The notes below the pieces were generated by a model that was not told the origin of the DNA, did not search any database, and worked only from the letters and a program-made list of their open reading frames with translations. From Amphibalanus amphitrite (taxonomy: Eukaryota; Arthropoda; Thecostraca; Balanomorpha; Balanidae), in contig NW_024881838.1 in NCBI RefSeq assembly GCF_019059575.1, positions 565,501 to 629,500 on the forward strand: a stretch of 64,000 bases of DNA, read 5' to 3'. The translations under genes were made by a program, and so were the position numbers. Of the stretch, positions 22,101 to 33,550 are shown one piece after another; within the stretch, counting starts at the first letter, position 1, and each line of letters begins with the position of its first letter.

Positions 22101-25100
22101 GCATCCGCACCGCCGCCAGGTAGTAGAACTGCGGACACAGGATGTGGAAAGGTAGCTGAGAAAACCTGAAACGGTTATCAACAAAGCAAATCGTCGCAAA
22201 CACTGAAACAATCGGTCAGGGCGTGACGTGTACTCAAAATGACTAAAGGGGTGACACTGATATTGGCGGATTCACAAAGACTTTCAATTTTAATTCCGGG
22301 CATTCTGCTCCATCTTACCTTTCTGAAGAAGAGTCCGAGCGAGTTTTGTTTGTGCGGTTTGACTGGCGGAGTGCTGCCGTCGCCGCCGGGGGTGGCTGCC
22401 GAGGGGGTGGCGGAGGGGGCGGCCGTCGGGGTGGCCGTGGAGACAGTCACCAGCGGCTTCTGGGGCGGCGTCTGGGCCGCCGCCGGCTCCGGCGCCGCGC
22501 CGACTGCGGTCTCAGTCTCAGAGGTCGCCGGGCCGGCGTCAGCGACATCAGAGAATATCCCTGAGCCCGCGACCTCGGAGAAGATCCCTGACCCACCGCC
22601 CGCCTCCGTCTTCAGCGGTCGGTTTTGGACTCCGTCTCCTGCGCCGTCGGTTTTGACTGCCGGCTGACTATCGGCCGCGGCCGGTGCGGCGGCGTCCGTC
22701 CGCGCAGAGGGCGTCTTGACGACGGCCGGGGCAGGAGAGCCCGCTGCCGGAGCGCCGACCGGCCGCACCGTGCGCTCACCGTCCGTGACGGGCGCGGCGT
22801 AGCGGCCCTCGCCGCCTCGTGAGCCCACGAACAGGGAGTAGGTGCGGAGCGGCATCCCGGTGCCCTGTCCCCGGCCGGCCGAACCTGCCCGGGCACAACG
22901 CAGGTCACAATGCCGCCGGACACAGGGCCACCGACTAACGAGAATGGCTATGATAGAAAAAGACACGTGAGAAGAGAACAACTCTCCAAACACAATCAAC
23001 CAATCAACGATCAGAAAAATGTAAGTACAATCTCTCTTGAAAGTACCGCGCATCGGTGCGGCGGTGCCACCACGCCCGACGGCGGAAGGGTTGTTTAAGT
23101 TGAGATTCACCGAACCAATTGATCTGAGATATGGGCTAGGATGCCGAGGAGGTAGGGGGAGGGGCCGAACCGATTTTGGTTCACCGGTACCTTCTTGCTC
23201 CGTGTGGCGGTACTTTCAAGAGACACTGTACTTCCATAAATTACTTGCTGTTTAATTCCGTATCGGTGGACTTACAAACATTTGTACACAAAATGAATGA
23301 ATGAATGAATGAATGAATGAATGAATGAATGAATGAATGAATGAATGAATGAATGAATGAATGAATGAATGAACGAACGAATAAATGAATGAAATTTAAT
23401 GGACGATTTAAAAAAGAAAAAGAAAAAATGATTGACATAATAGAAAATGAATGAGTAAATGAATGAATGAATGAATGAATGAGACGACAACTCAGCCAGC
23501 GCGTGCGGGCCTTGCTGACGCCCTGGCCCCTTGACTGACCCTCCGCGATGACTCGGTGCTGTCCGCCGGCGGCGCGCGGGCCGACGAACAGTCGCCGCCG
23601 GGCCGTGGAAGGTGTCACCGGGGACATGAACCGGTCGGTGGCGCTCGATAGCGGCGACTGCTGCGGGTCTGTGAACAGGCGGCAGGGGTTATAGACACAG
23701 ATAAATACAGACAAACATAGACAGACGAACAGACGACAGACGACAGGAGACGAACAGAGTCAGAGATAAACACCGTTAACAGCCAGCTGCTCAACAGCGG
23801 CGACTGCTGCGGATCTGTGGACAAATGGCGGCGGTTACAAGCACATACAAACACAGACAGACATAGACAGAGAGAAACACAGAAAACAGCCAGCTGTTCG
23901 ACAACGGAGACTGGTGCGGATCTGTGAGCCAACGGCAGGAGTTTTAAACACGAACAGACAAACATGAACAGAAAAATACGAATAGGCAAACACGAACAGA
24001 CGAATACGAACAGACAAACATGAGCAGAAAGATACGAACAGGCAAACACGAACAGACACGAACAGACAAACACAGACACCAAAACACGACATCATGCCGT
24101 CGACGCCCCCTCGGGCGACTGGTCCCCGTCAGATTGAAACCGTCCCCCGATTACACAGTACTCCGTCAGTATAGTATACTCACTTCTCGGCGACGTTCGG
24201 CTGTTATTTAGGTGATAATCTCACAGACTCTCTACTGTACTATGTGACTCTCTCTCAGTACTCACTTCTCGGCGACGGTCGGCTGTAGGTGACGAATACC
24301 CGCCTGACGGCCGGGATCGGCGACATGAGAACGCTGGCCGGCCCGCCGCCCACGGTCGGTGTACGCTCCGTCGCCTCCTGTCGGAACAACGCAACAGCTT
24401 TTGCTCAACATGCTCTGCCAGCACAGCACAGCAATGGATAGAGGAAGCACAGCAGAAAGCAGCAGCCAGGGATGATGACTGTTGCAGTTGATTATACTGT
24501 TGGTAACTGGTACTGTCGGCAAGGCCCTGGCACTGCTGGGGATGCTTCTACCTCGGCCGACACTCATGTACGAAACGATGACTACAAGGCATCACTGCAG
24601 CTGTCAGGCTGTGGGATAGGTACTGGTTGGGAAAGATAGGTGGGTTGTATACTTGGAAGGGCTGCACGGCCGTACCTGTAGGTGCGGCGCCACCGTCTCG
24701 CTGCTGGGGATGTTGTACTGTACCTGTACAGTGTGTTTGTACTTTGGTACCGTCTAGGCAATGTTGTAACGTACCTGTAGGTGCGGCGCCACCGTCTCGC
24801 TGATGTTGTACCGTACCTGTACAGTGTGTTTGGACTTTGGTACCGTCTGGGGAATGTTGTACCGTACCTGTAGGTGGGGCGCCACCGTCTCGCTGCTGGG
24901 GATGTTGCCGGACGCCGCGTCGATGACCGCCCAGAGTCGCGAGCAGCGCCGCCACGCCATCGAGTCGAGTACCAGCTCCTCCACCTGATGGGGAGAGGGA
25001 GACCGGGGGGTCAGTGGCGTCTGGGACTGGCGGCGTCAGGGCTGCAGTCTTACTTGGGCTGGTCAGCAGAGTGAGACCAGGCAGCGGTCAACGTCCAGCA

Positions 25101-28100
25101 ACCTCAAATTTATACAAACGGTTAATAAATCAGCACTAATATACTGAACGATTACGACTTTACGCAACCACAAAAGCAAAATGATAAAACAACATCTACA
25201 GCCGCCTGAAATACTTCGTTATGTTAGAACTTTCCAACAAAATTCGCGAACATTTGCGCGTTTCATTCCAAATCCCGGCAGAGCCACACGGGACGGGACG
25301 GAGCGCTGCTCCCACCTTGTTGAGGTGTTTGACCACGTCCCGGCAGAGGCCCTGCTCCTCCCGTATGATGATCTCCAGTAACTTGTAGAAATCATACGGC
25401 TCGATGCCGAGCGCCTCGATGAGCCAAGGGAACTCTAGGGTGGCCGTGCTGTAGCTGAAGAGGACAATCTCCAGACTGCAGGCGAGGAGACACCGGTGGA
25501 ACACCGTCTGTTCCAGCAGCACCTGAAAGGTGGAAACATCGGGCAGTCAGCAGACAGTGCGGCAACACACAATAGTCAACGAGCGGCGGCCGGAGGACAG
25601 CCTTACTGGTCGGCAGCCACTTCGTGTGGATGACTTTAGCATTTATTCACACATTTGTTTTGGCAGATTCTTTAGAACGAAAAACGGAGACCGATTTAAA
25701 AAACTCCTGTAGTTAATTTACACATTTTGCGGAGACCGACTGGATTGCAGGATGAGTCAAACTACCATCAACTTAGGTTAAGTTCACCTCTGGCTCTGAC
25801 ATCACTTAAACACATCCGCAGAGTGTTCCGCAATAAAATTCGGCGGTCAGTACCTCCTCACCCTGCCCTACTACTCACCAGAAGGTTGACGTCGGGCTTC
25901 TTCTGTCGCTCGGAGGTGACCACGTTCTCCAGCATCTTGTAGTAGAAGGTGGCGGCCATGCTGAAGCGTCGCTCCACCAGCTCGACAGCCTCATCCTCGG
26001 CCATGGTGCGCGCGCAGGCGGCGGCGAACTCGCTCCGGAACTCGGACACCAGAGTGGCGATCGTCTCGGTTGGGTCCGGCGTGCATCCGCTGGGATGGGG
26101 AGGGTAGCGGTGAGCACGACTGGCTTCGTCAGACGAGGGAAACAACAGACAAGGACTGATAAACGAGAGACGGTCATCATCATGATCATCAACTACCACC
26201 CCCACCTCTCCCCGGCTCCGTACCTGAGCAGGGCGGCCAGCTGGGCGCTCGGCTGCGGCCCCCGGCCGTCCAGCAGCGCCTGCAGCCGGCTGACGCTGTA
26301 CATGGACGCGGTGATGGGCGTGGCGGCCGGGTGGGACGGCGCTGCGTCCACGGGCCGCAGGTAGCTCCGGCCCGTCAGAGGAGTGGCCGGCATCAGCACC
26401 GACTGGCTCTGGGGGAGCGCGGACATACACCGTCACAGGGGATTGCAGTATCAGGGCTTATCACTCATGCATGACTCCAGGGGTACAAAGTGCGGTGTGA
26501 TGCAGGAGAGATAAGCTCCGCACTTATGTTTTATAATATGCCATTCAAATACAATCGTATATGCTATCTGTGTAATGCGTATGTTCGGAATGACGGAAAA
26601 TCGATCAGTATGAAACTTTGCCGTCAATGACATTTGAATAAAACACTGCAACGGATCAAGCGAATCAAAATAGGTAGCCATCAGAGCCATGGAAAGCACC
26701 TTCCTGAGGTCACGATCAGATACTTTAAGTTTTAGTTGCTGAGACTGATCAACGTATCCACAGGCTCCTGGTTAAAACAGCCACAGATGGCCGTATGCAC
26801 CCCACTCGCGCTCCGGCCGCGCTGGGCGTGTCACTGACCTGGGCGCCCTGCGACAGCATCAGGCTGCGCCGCACGTGCATCCGCTCCGCCAGATCTCCAG
26901 CAGTGACGCTGTAGTTGTTGGCTTTGCTCGGCGTGCCAATCTCCTGACAGGCCTGCTCGCCTAAGAACGTCCGCTCGTCGAAGTTGCCGCAGGTCAGCAG
27001 GTACTCCTCGTAGCGCTTGTTGACGCTCTTCCAGTTGGCATCGAACGTCTCCAGGGAGAGGATGCCGTGCAGGGTGCTGGCGTCGCCCCACAGCGCCTGG
27101 GGACGGGAGAGGCCGGGCGGAACGGCGGGCGGTCAGAGCTGGGCAGGGTGGGCAGAGGCAGGACACGCAGACACCGACAATGAGTAGATACACGGACGAC
27201 AGAAAAAAAAAAAAACAGGAAAAGACGTGCAAACGACAGAGAGACTGACAGAGAAAGGCATGCAGTCGACGCATAAGACAGATCGATCCTACATTCAGAC
27301 AGATGGACGGACAGATAAACAGCAGACATATCAGCCACTACCGACAGCAGAGCCCAACAGTCACTCACATTGCTGGAGAAGAGCTGTGCGATCTTGTCCT
27401 TCCAGACGTGCTGCCGGATCGCCTTGGCCTCCACGATGAGGCCGTCGAACTGGTTGCACAGGTACTCCAGAATGGAGGGCACCACCGCCGGCGGCTCGTA
27501 GTCGCGAGAGTTGAAATTGGCCGGCAGCGCTGCGGTGCCAGATCGAGGGGCACGGGTCAGGGTAAGTTAGAATAAAGTCGCGATGTGGACAAAAAATGTT
27601 CGATATCATTCGTCAATCAGTTCCCGAAACTCATTACAGATGATAGCGCATGCTCATTACCTAGGGAATCCAAACACATATCAGCGCGAGATTCTCACAC
27701 TTTACAGCGTGAGAAAATTCCGAGGTTGACTACCGACAAGGGCAGCGCAACAATGAAAATATATGACGCCCAAATAGTTTTCAATAGTGAGGAAATCACG
27801 GAACCCGTTACGGCCGAGCCAGGAATCAGAGCTCTCGGACTCGAACTCCTTGAATGACACGTCCGGCCTCCTGGCACTCACCGGGGGACTGCCGGTTGAG
27901 CAGATCCCGCCGGTCGGCCGCCACCGTCACACCGAACATGTAGTCGACGCAGGCCAGCAGCAAGTGGTACGTGCTGACCAGGTCGGACGACACAGACGGG
28001 ATGGTCGACTTGACCAGCACAAACAGCGACCAGGTGAACTGGAACAGGTCGCTGGCCGTGCACGCGCTCCGTCTGAGGGAGGGGGACAGAGGACACGTCA

Positions 28101-29602
28101 GGCGACACACGGTGTCAAATGAGACAGAACGGTTCAACATCATCGGATATAAATATCCACGTGGAGAAGGTTCATTAATCATTGCCATCCGGCGTAACTC
28201 ACAAGCAAGAATGACGAACTATGATACATAATGTTCACGAGCTACTAATAAAATAAAGTGTTCACGAATTAATCAGCGCGTCTCGTCTCCACCCACCTCT
28301 GTTTTCTGGACTTTGGCGGCCTCGGAGGGTCGTCGGCGGGGTCCGTGTAGATGCTCTTAAACATGGGCTCAAAGTAGTTGTTAAATAAAAACGTCGAGAC
28401 GGCAAAGTTCCGCTCCAGGGCGTCCAGGTTGCGGTGGAACGGCTGCGGCAGATTGCACATCTCGGCCCACTTCTTGGACTTGTCGAAAAACTCGAGTAAA
28501 CTGCGGGAGCACATAACGCAGGCAACAGTCACACAATATAGTAGGTATACATAACACAAAGAACAACACATGTCACACAGAACTAAGCAATTAATGCGCA
28601 TCCAGGAAAAACTGGCACCAGCAAAGTTATCAAATGACCTTTTACGTTCAACTACATGCACGCACTGCTTCTAAGTTGTGTTGAATATAATTTCAAATTG
28701 TTCCAAATAGCTCAGTATTCGTCACATGAGCTATCTGGTAGTAAGATCCTGGTTCGAGCCGCCACGGCGCTCGATCTTAGCTCCCGATGCTCGTCGGTCA
28801 TAGGCAGTGGTCGCGCCAGAAGTCGGTGAGCGGGGCGTGCAGTTGGGATACGCGAGTCGTGGCGACGTTAAGCATAATCTGCCGTGTAGCCCGAGTTTCC
28901 CGATCGGGCAGGGTGGAGGTCGGGATCTGAAAAACAAGCACTTCATATCGCCTACTTTCATAAGCCCGTCACTGACCTGAACTTTGAGAAGCGCAGCAGC
29001 CGAGTGAGGCTGATGAAGTTTCCCTGCATGGGCGCCGCCTGGTGACCACCGACGGAGGGCACGGAACCCTTCCGGCACGAGACGTATAGCGAGCATGCCA
29101 GCCAGTGCAGCTTGTTACCCTGGCGAGTGGCACAGACTGAGATCAACAACCACAGCTATTCACAACACTTCGCTACTTTGGCTTTAGATCTTTAGCAATG
29201 CTCATCTCTACAAGCTAAGGTGAACATTAACTTGGAAACAGATTTGAGGATTACAATTTGAAGGGATTGCAATTGAAGCTGCTATGAAAACTTTGGCAAT
29301 GAACTCAACAGAATATCATCAAAGATACTATTCATTAAAAAGGTTTACCCTGCCTGATTAAATGGAATGAATGAAATTCAATGAAGAGCTCATAATACTA
29401 AGTAAAAATTGTGATGAATTACCTCTAGAGTGTAGTTTTGCTTCACTTGGCAATAGCTGTTCCAGGCTTCTCTTGCTGTCATCTTATCCATGTTGAGATC
29501 ATAGCACATTTCAGTGAATTGCCCATGGACCTGGTCACTCTTCTCGTCGACAGCGTTCATGTTTGCAGTTGATAAAACAGGATGTGGAGTGGGCAATGGC
29601 AT
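19150..29602 (-). CDS. retinoblastoma-like pocket protein (p107/p130 family), complete
   Basis: Eighteen exons join in consistent phase, giving about 1201 residues: 29423-29602, 28977-29119, 28297-28500, 27882-28072, 27369-27529, 26839-27096, 26224-26408, 25879-26089, 25316-25522, 24868-24984, 24266-24377, 23540-23668, 22319-22884, 21952-22128, 21469-21712, 21070-21239, 19722-19895 and 19150-19326. N-terminal cyclin-like part: HWLACSLYVSCRK, SLTRLLRF, LVSTYHLLLACVDY, FDERTFLGEQ. Pocket A starts near residue 380 (ATPLTG) and includes FHRCLLACSLEIVLFSY and GLCRDVVKHLNK. The spacer is Ala/Pro/Thr-rich. Pocket B begins at LGLFFRK|FYYLAAVRMRDLCERL and includes RHLDQLIMSSIFIVCK and FTDIMGMYRCQPQA, then a Lys/Glu-rich insert, then EERGDIIQFYN. 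The C-terminus has several SP sites and HSIYISPLK. The family represses E2F targets in the nucleus. The start is the first in-frame ATG after a stop; a second at 29560 is possible. A mariner copy lies in the intron between exons 16 and 17. Confidence 0.93.
19918..20691 (+). pseudogene. truncated and internally inverted mariner-type transposase
   Basis: Plus strand before 20027 reads a short transposase-like N-terminal piece ending REMTR. Minus strand 20444 to 20014 carries WSDEKWF, VNSDAYLEMLQ and WFQQDGAPPH. Plus strand from 20431 resumes with WPPYSPDLSCLDF and RKMARHTRRRAELC, ending GGHFEHLL at TAG 20691. CGGGAGATGACGCG at 20014-20027 is the exact reverse complement of 20431-20444, so the middle was flipped between these repeats. 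If restored, 41 residues would separate the second and third catalytic Asp (DD41D-like spacing). Most of the helix-turn-helix N-terminus is missing. The copy is dead, and antisense to RB, within its intron. Confidence 0.85.
23026..23230. mobile_element. mariner-type MITE, copy 2
   Basis: The ends TACAATCTCTCTTGAAAGTA and TACTTTCAAGAGACACTGTA are imperfect inverted repeats flanked by TA. They share the CTTxAAAGTACCGC core and the internal TTCACCGAACCAAT with the copy at 13838-14052. It lies in the RB intron between exons 12 and 13. Confidence 0.8.
23291..23481. repeat. (GAAT)n microsatellite in two blocks
   Basis: GAAT repeats run from 23291 to about 23393 with late substitutions, then resume at about 23447-23481. 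They occupy the RB intron immediately downstream of exon 12 in transcript sense. Confidence 0.95.
23769..23940 (-). repeat. two extra copies of the RB exon 12 acceptor edge
   Basis: In transcript sense the true site is CACAG|ACCCGCAGCAGTCGC (exon start 23668). CACAG|ATCCGCAGCAGTCGC occurs with start 23814 and CACAG|ATCCGCACCAGTCTC with start 23921, offsets of 146 and 107 bp. Each copy is followed by about 15-20 bases resembling the exon start. Confidence 0.8.
24177..24206 (-). repeat. extra copy of the RB exon 11 donor edge
   Basis: TACTCACTTCTCGGCGACG followed by TTCGGCTGT at 24177 repeats the true exon end and donor at 24259-24286 with one substitution, 82 bp away. In transcript sense both read CCGAGAA|GTGAGTA. 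Confidence 0.8.
24672..24909 (-). repeat. three tandem copies of the RB exon 10 end and donor
   Basis: The exon end encoding NIPSSETVAPHLQ and its donor CAG|GTACG occur at 24868 (used in the model), 24775 and 24676. The intervals are 93 and 99 bp, both multiples of three. The copies differ from the exon at a synonymous Pro codon (CCC to CCG); the middle copy has a small deletion. The frame stays open from the exon through the middle copy's donor, then meets a stop at 24754-24756. Confidence 0.9.
28705..28765 (+). repeat. possible tRNA-derived SINE or tRNA relic
   Basis: TAGCTCAGTATTCG (A-box-like) is followed about 30 bases later by GGTTCGAGCC (B-box-like). No acceptor or T stem can be drawn, so it is not a tRNA gene. 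It lies in the RB intron between exons 2 and 3. Confidence 0.3.
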
Positions 29603-31900
29603 GACTGCCACTAATGAGATCAAACAACCATAAAAATAAGGTTATAACTATGCTGCTTCCCTGCAACAAAGAAAATATATCACTTCAACACTCGTTGGCG
29701 GTTGGACATATTGGTTTTCTACAGACAGTGGGCGGCCGAGGGCGGGTTGGAACGACCCCTTCGCTGTTTCATCCGTAAAGGACTGCTAGAACCTCGCGGA
29801 AAACACGAGCGTATGCGCCGTTACGAGATGCAGCGATTGGTGCCCGATTTTAAGGTCTCAGGTCAACCAGTGACCTCTAAGGTCAGGTCAAGTGGCCCAA
29901 GGTACAGGTTCAATTTTGGGTTTAAACAAACTTCACCAAAAATGGCTGCAGACTCATGAATTTTTCATCATTGTGTTAGCCCAGCCCAGGTGCGTTAAAT
30001 GGTGAACGCTTTGTTTGGGTGATGTCAATTTTGGGTTTTGACCTCGGGTCATGGTCAGATCAGAGCCCCTCCCTCAGGTAACAAAGTTGGTCAAAGGAGG
30101 TCATATCACATAACATTCAATTTGGCAAGTCCTGAATCTATTGGTGGCTTTCCCGATGCGCTAGCTCAATTTGATCACGAGTTACTGACAAAAAACTCAG
30201 ATGACCCTAGTGACATAAATGGCATCATGCAAGGTCAACAATGCAAAAGTGAAGGATCAGACATTGCAAGGAGTGCATGAAAGCATGATTCTGTGTGCTT
30301 GACATAGTTTTGGATCATTCTCAGAGCCGAAATAACAGTTTCCAGATTTATCCATCGATTTATGAAATCACGTAACCGACCTGACCTTATGTGACCTTTA
30401 GGAGAAATTCGAGATATACAAGTTGTGGGACCCCTGGAGGACCCTAGGTCCTGTAACTTTCATCTCTCTGTAAAAGCTCCCCTGGCACTTGAGGCATTGC
30501 AAAGTTGCAACATTTGAGGACCATGCAATTGCAGAGGTTCACTTGACATCATAAGTCAGTGACATCTGACCTGACATGAAAATATGGTTGGTGTCAAAAG
30601 CTCCAACTTAACTGACACGGATAGCAATAACATACAATGCCTACAGCGCTGAAGGAATGCTTTTTGGGCTTTGATTATTGTGAGCTTGGATCACAATCAG
30701 GATGTGAATTGTGAAGCTTATTTCATCCAGCTTACACAGCTAAAAGGTAATTGGTATCAGCAAATGTCAGGAGCATGGCAACAGCGCTTATCCTGCCAAG
30801 ATCATGACCAAAACTCGTGAGTATGATAAAATCAAAATGAAAAATACAGAGAACCTGAACTCCTCACCCTAACCTCCGACCACCTGACGAGTGTGAAAAA
30901 GAACGCGGCGTCTTCCCCAAATTTATAAACAGAAATCCAGTAATGGCGCACATGTGACATGTCCTGCGCACAATTCGCGCGAAAGTAAGAAACGTGCCAC
31001 TACTAATTTAACAGCGCGCTAACCAATGTTAATTAGGGCTTCAAATAAGGCAATTTCACCCTGAATTATTGACAAAAAGTCACACACACAAATGTAAAAA
31101 TCAGATTAATTATGCATCTGTAAATATTAGGTTTAAATATAAGATTCAATGCATTAACAAATGTCTTTTACTGTGGGAAGTGGCGCCAAATTTAATTGAT
31201 TTTAGTCGCTGGAAAGATAATTAGACCCAAATTAGACCTTAGGGCTAGACAATTGATGACATTGCAAGGACAACAAGAAAAGACTGGACAGTAGACAGAA
31301 AGAAGTCATTCTTTTTCATTCCATTTGAGCCCTGCTCTAATATCTCAAATCGAATACGGGCACGATCCCAATGATTTAGGGGAGCGTCCGTCCGTTTCCC
31401 CGGGTCGGCCGGTCGCCGTAGCAATAGCCTGCTACTTGCTAGGAGCCGTTTCAGCCCTCGCCTTTTGCTTTGAAAGGGGATGCCATGCACGCATAAACTA
31501 GCAAATATGGTTGTGCACTAATGCAGCCATTTCACCTGTGACCTGGAGAATGGAATTTCGCATCTTGTTTGGTAGGTATTAGGTATATTTTTAATTACTG
31601 TAACAAGATATAAAGGTAAGGCAACAAATGTCAAACAATATTGCATTGCATGCATGAATAAAAACACTATTTCTCATCAGCTGCCCAAGAACCACATCCA
31701 CTCATACGTGACAAAAAAAAAACCGAAATGTTCGGTTGAACCTTCCGACGGTTGCCAACTACGCACATCGGATCGGTGCATTCCCCTTGCCTCTAGCCGC
31801 AACCATATGACGGATTACGGACGGTTGGCATGCCTACTTTCCCGGCCTTGAGGAGGCCTTTTTGGGCTTTGGAGTTCGGCGCGCGGACCGCCCATCGGTC
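29603..31900. other. 5' flank of RB; possible degraded transposon, no gene recognised
   Basis: The RB promoter and any 5' non-coding exon should lie here; a possible acceptor (CTCATTAG) sits just upstream of the chosen ATG. From about 29860 to 30620 the sequence is studded with TGACCT/AGGTCA words, like the TIR element in PLOD intron 1, but I could not find matching termini. Short open frames here resemble nothing known. Confidence 0.4.
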
Positions 31901-33550
31901 GGACCGATTTTCCTCGTTGACGGTGCATACCTATTTCAGTTGTGTCTACGGGTAAACCCTGCTTAGTTTGTCGATGCTGGGTTTTACGATTATAAACGGT
32001 ACCTAATGCAGCAAAATACTCTGAATAAGAATAACTCGTAAAGCAAGAGCACAAGTCCTGCATTTTGCAGCAAACAACGTCATGTCTGTTAGCCGTGTTA
32101 GGCACGATGCTGGATTTTGGCCCCGCGTCGCTCGTCTCGGTCCACTGTGCGCCGCGTCCGCTGCACCACCTGGCGGTCAGCGGCGGGCGATGCCGCACAC
32201 CGGTCGAGTGACCTTGCGGAGCGGGCGGTGGCGGCGGTAGCGGCGGTGCTCAGTGCTGGCGTCTGTGAGTCGCCGGTGTGGCTGCGGTAGCGGCGGTGTG
32301 CTCTCGCAGACAGGTGCACCGTTCACCAGCGACCACCTGTGATCGGTGAACACGGCATTGTCCGCAGGGACATCACCGACAAACAGCAGCATCATGGGCT
32401 AGCGACAGGTGCAGGTGAGTCGCCGGGGTCAGCGAACTTCCCGTCACCCCTCAGGCCGCCGGCGACTGTGACGCCATTGTGTGAATAACGTTCACTTTGT
32501 TCTGGTTTCTTTTGCGGACGGTCGCCGGCGGATAGTGGAATGTGACCGCAGTGCGTTACCACCAGCGTAGATCGTCACCGCATATGTGCACAGTGCATTC
32601 TCGTGCATTCCATTTTACTGTGATCACTGGTGCGTCTCCCTCGCACCCAGCGTCCCACGAATTTAAATTACGTCTTGCGAACTATAATTACGTCCCGTCC
32701 TCGGTCCTCCCGTCCTGAGAACGAAATACGAAATAAAAACTCCCGGCACCGTTTTCAGGCGACCGTCGGTGAAAGGGCGGTCGTAACGGTGCATTTTTAT
32801 TTTGGCTGGCATCTCCACAGTGTAGCGTCACTATTGCGAGACAATCCACGGCCCGGCCCTTTTTGTTACCTCCGTCCTCCACCACCCGCCTGGAACCTCC
32901 AGCGCAGCACGGTGTGTAAACGGCGGCCGTCTCAGTCTGCTCGAGACCCGACAGAGACGTGGTCCGGACTCTGGGTAAATATCATTCTATGCATGCTCTG
33001 CATGAGACGTCGGCTGCGTGGGTTCGACTTCGATGTGAACGGACTTACAGAATTAAATTCCAAATACCCACTAAAAACGCCCACCGAGCTGCCGTCTACA
33101 TATCTGGACCCACCCAGTTCACCGCCCGTGGGTGCAGCGGGCTGCAGCAGCCAGCAGGTCACCCTTCAGTGCTCACAACATCGGCCAGACAGCGATCATT
33201 GCAAGTTGACCATACTTACTACGGGTCGCTGCGCCCCGCAGGCCGTCTGCTCGACTGTGGGTGTTGCACTGTTACGATAAAGTGCCGGAGCGGTCCGCCC
33301 GTCCGACCGGTTGCTGACTAACCCATCGGCGGGGGAGGAGGCGGCTGGCCAGACGCGACTGACGTCACTAACTCACACCATACGATCTACAGGCACTGTA
33401 TCGATGAATGACCGATATGTGAACTATGCCCGGCAGACTAGACTCCAGCCTTCCCACCTGACTAACCTCCGAGGGTCCGACCACCGACCTCCGACTCCGA
33501 CCTCCGACCGCCGACCTTCAACCTCCGACTCCGACCACCAACCTCAGGCG
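31901..33550. promoter_or_regulatory. upstream region of the GalNAc-transferase gene
   Basis: No exon is recognised. An open frame in phase with the coding start extends back to 33311, with an upstream ATG at 33404, but its low-complexity Pro/Ser/Asp content argues for 5' leader rather than protein. Short CCGAC-CTC repeats occur at 33470-33540. Confidence 0.4.

Noticed and set aside
28705..28765. A functional tRNA gene
   Set aside because: A- and B-box-like words are present, but the acceptor, anticodon and T stems do not pair; at most a relic or SINE head.
31245..31490. 81-codon minus-strand frame upstream of RB, considered as a small gene
   Set aside because: No known domain, no splice context and no homologue that I recognise.
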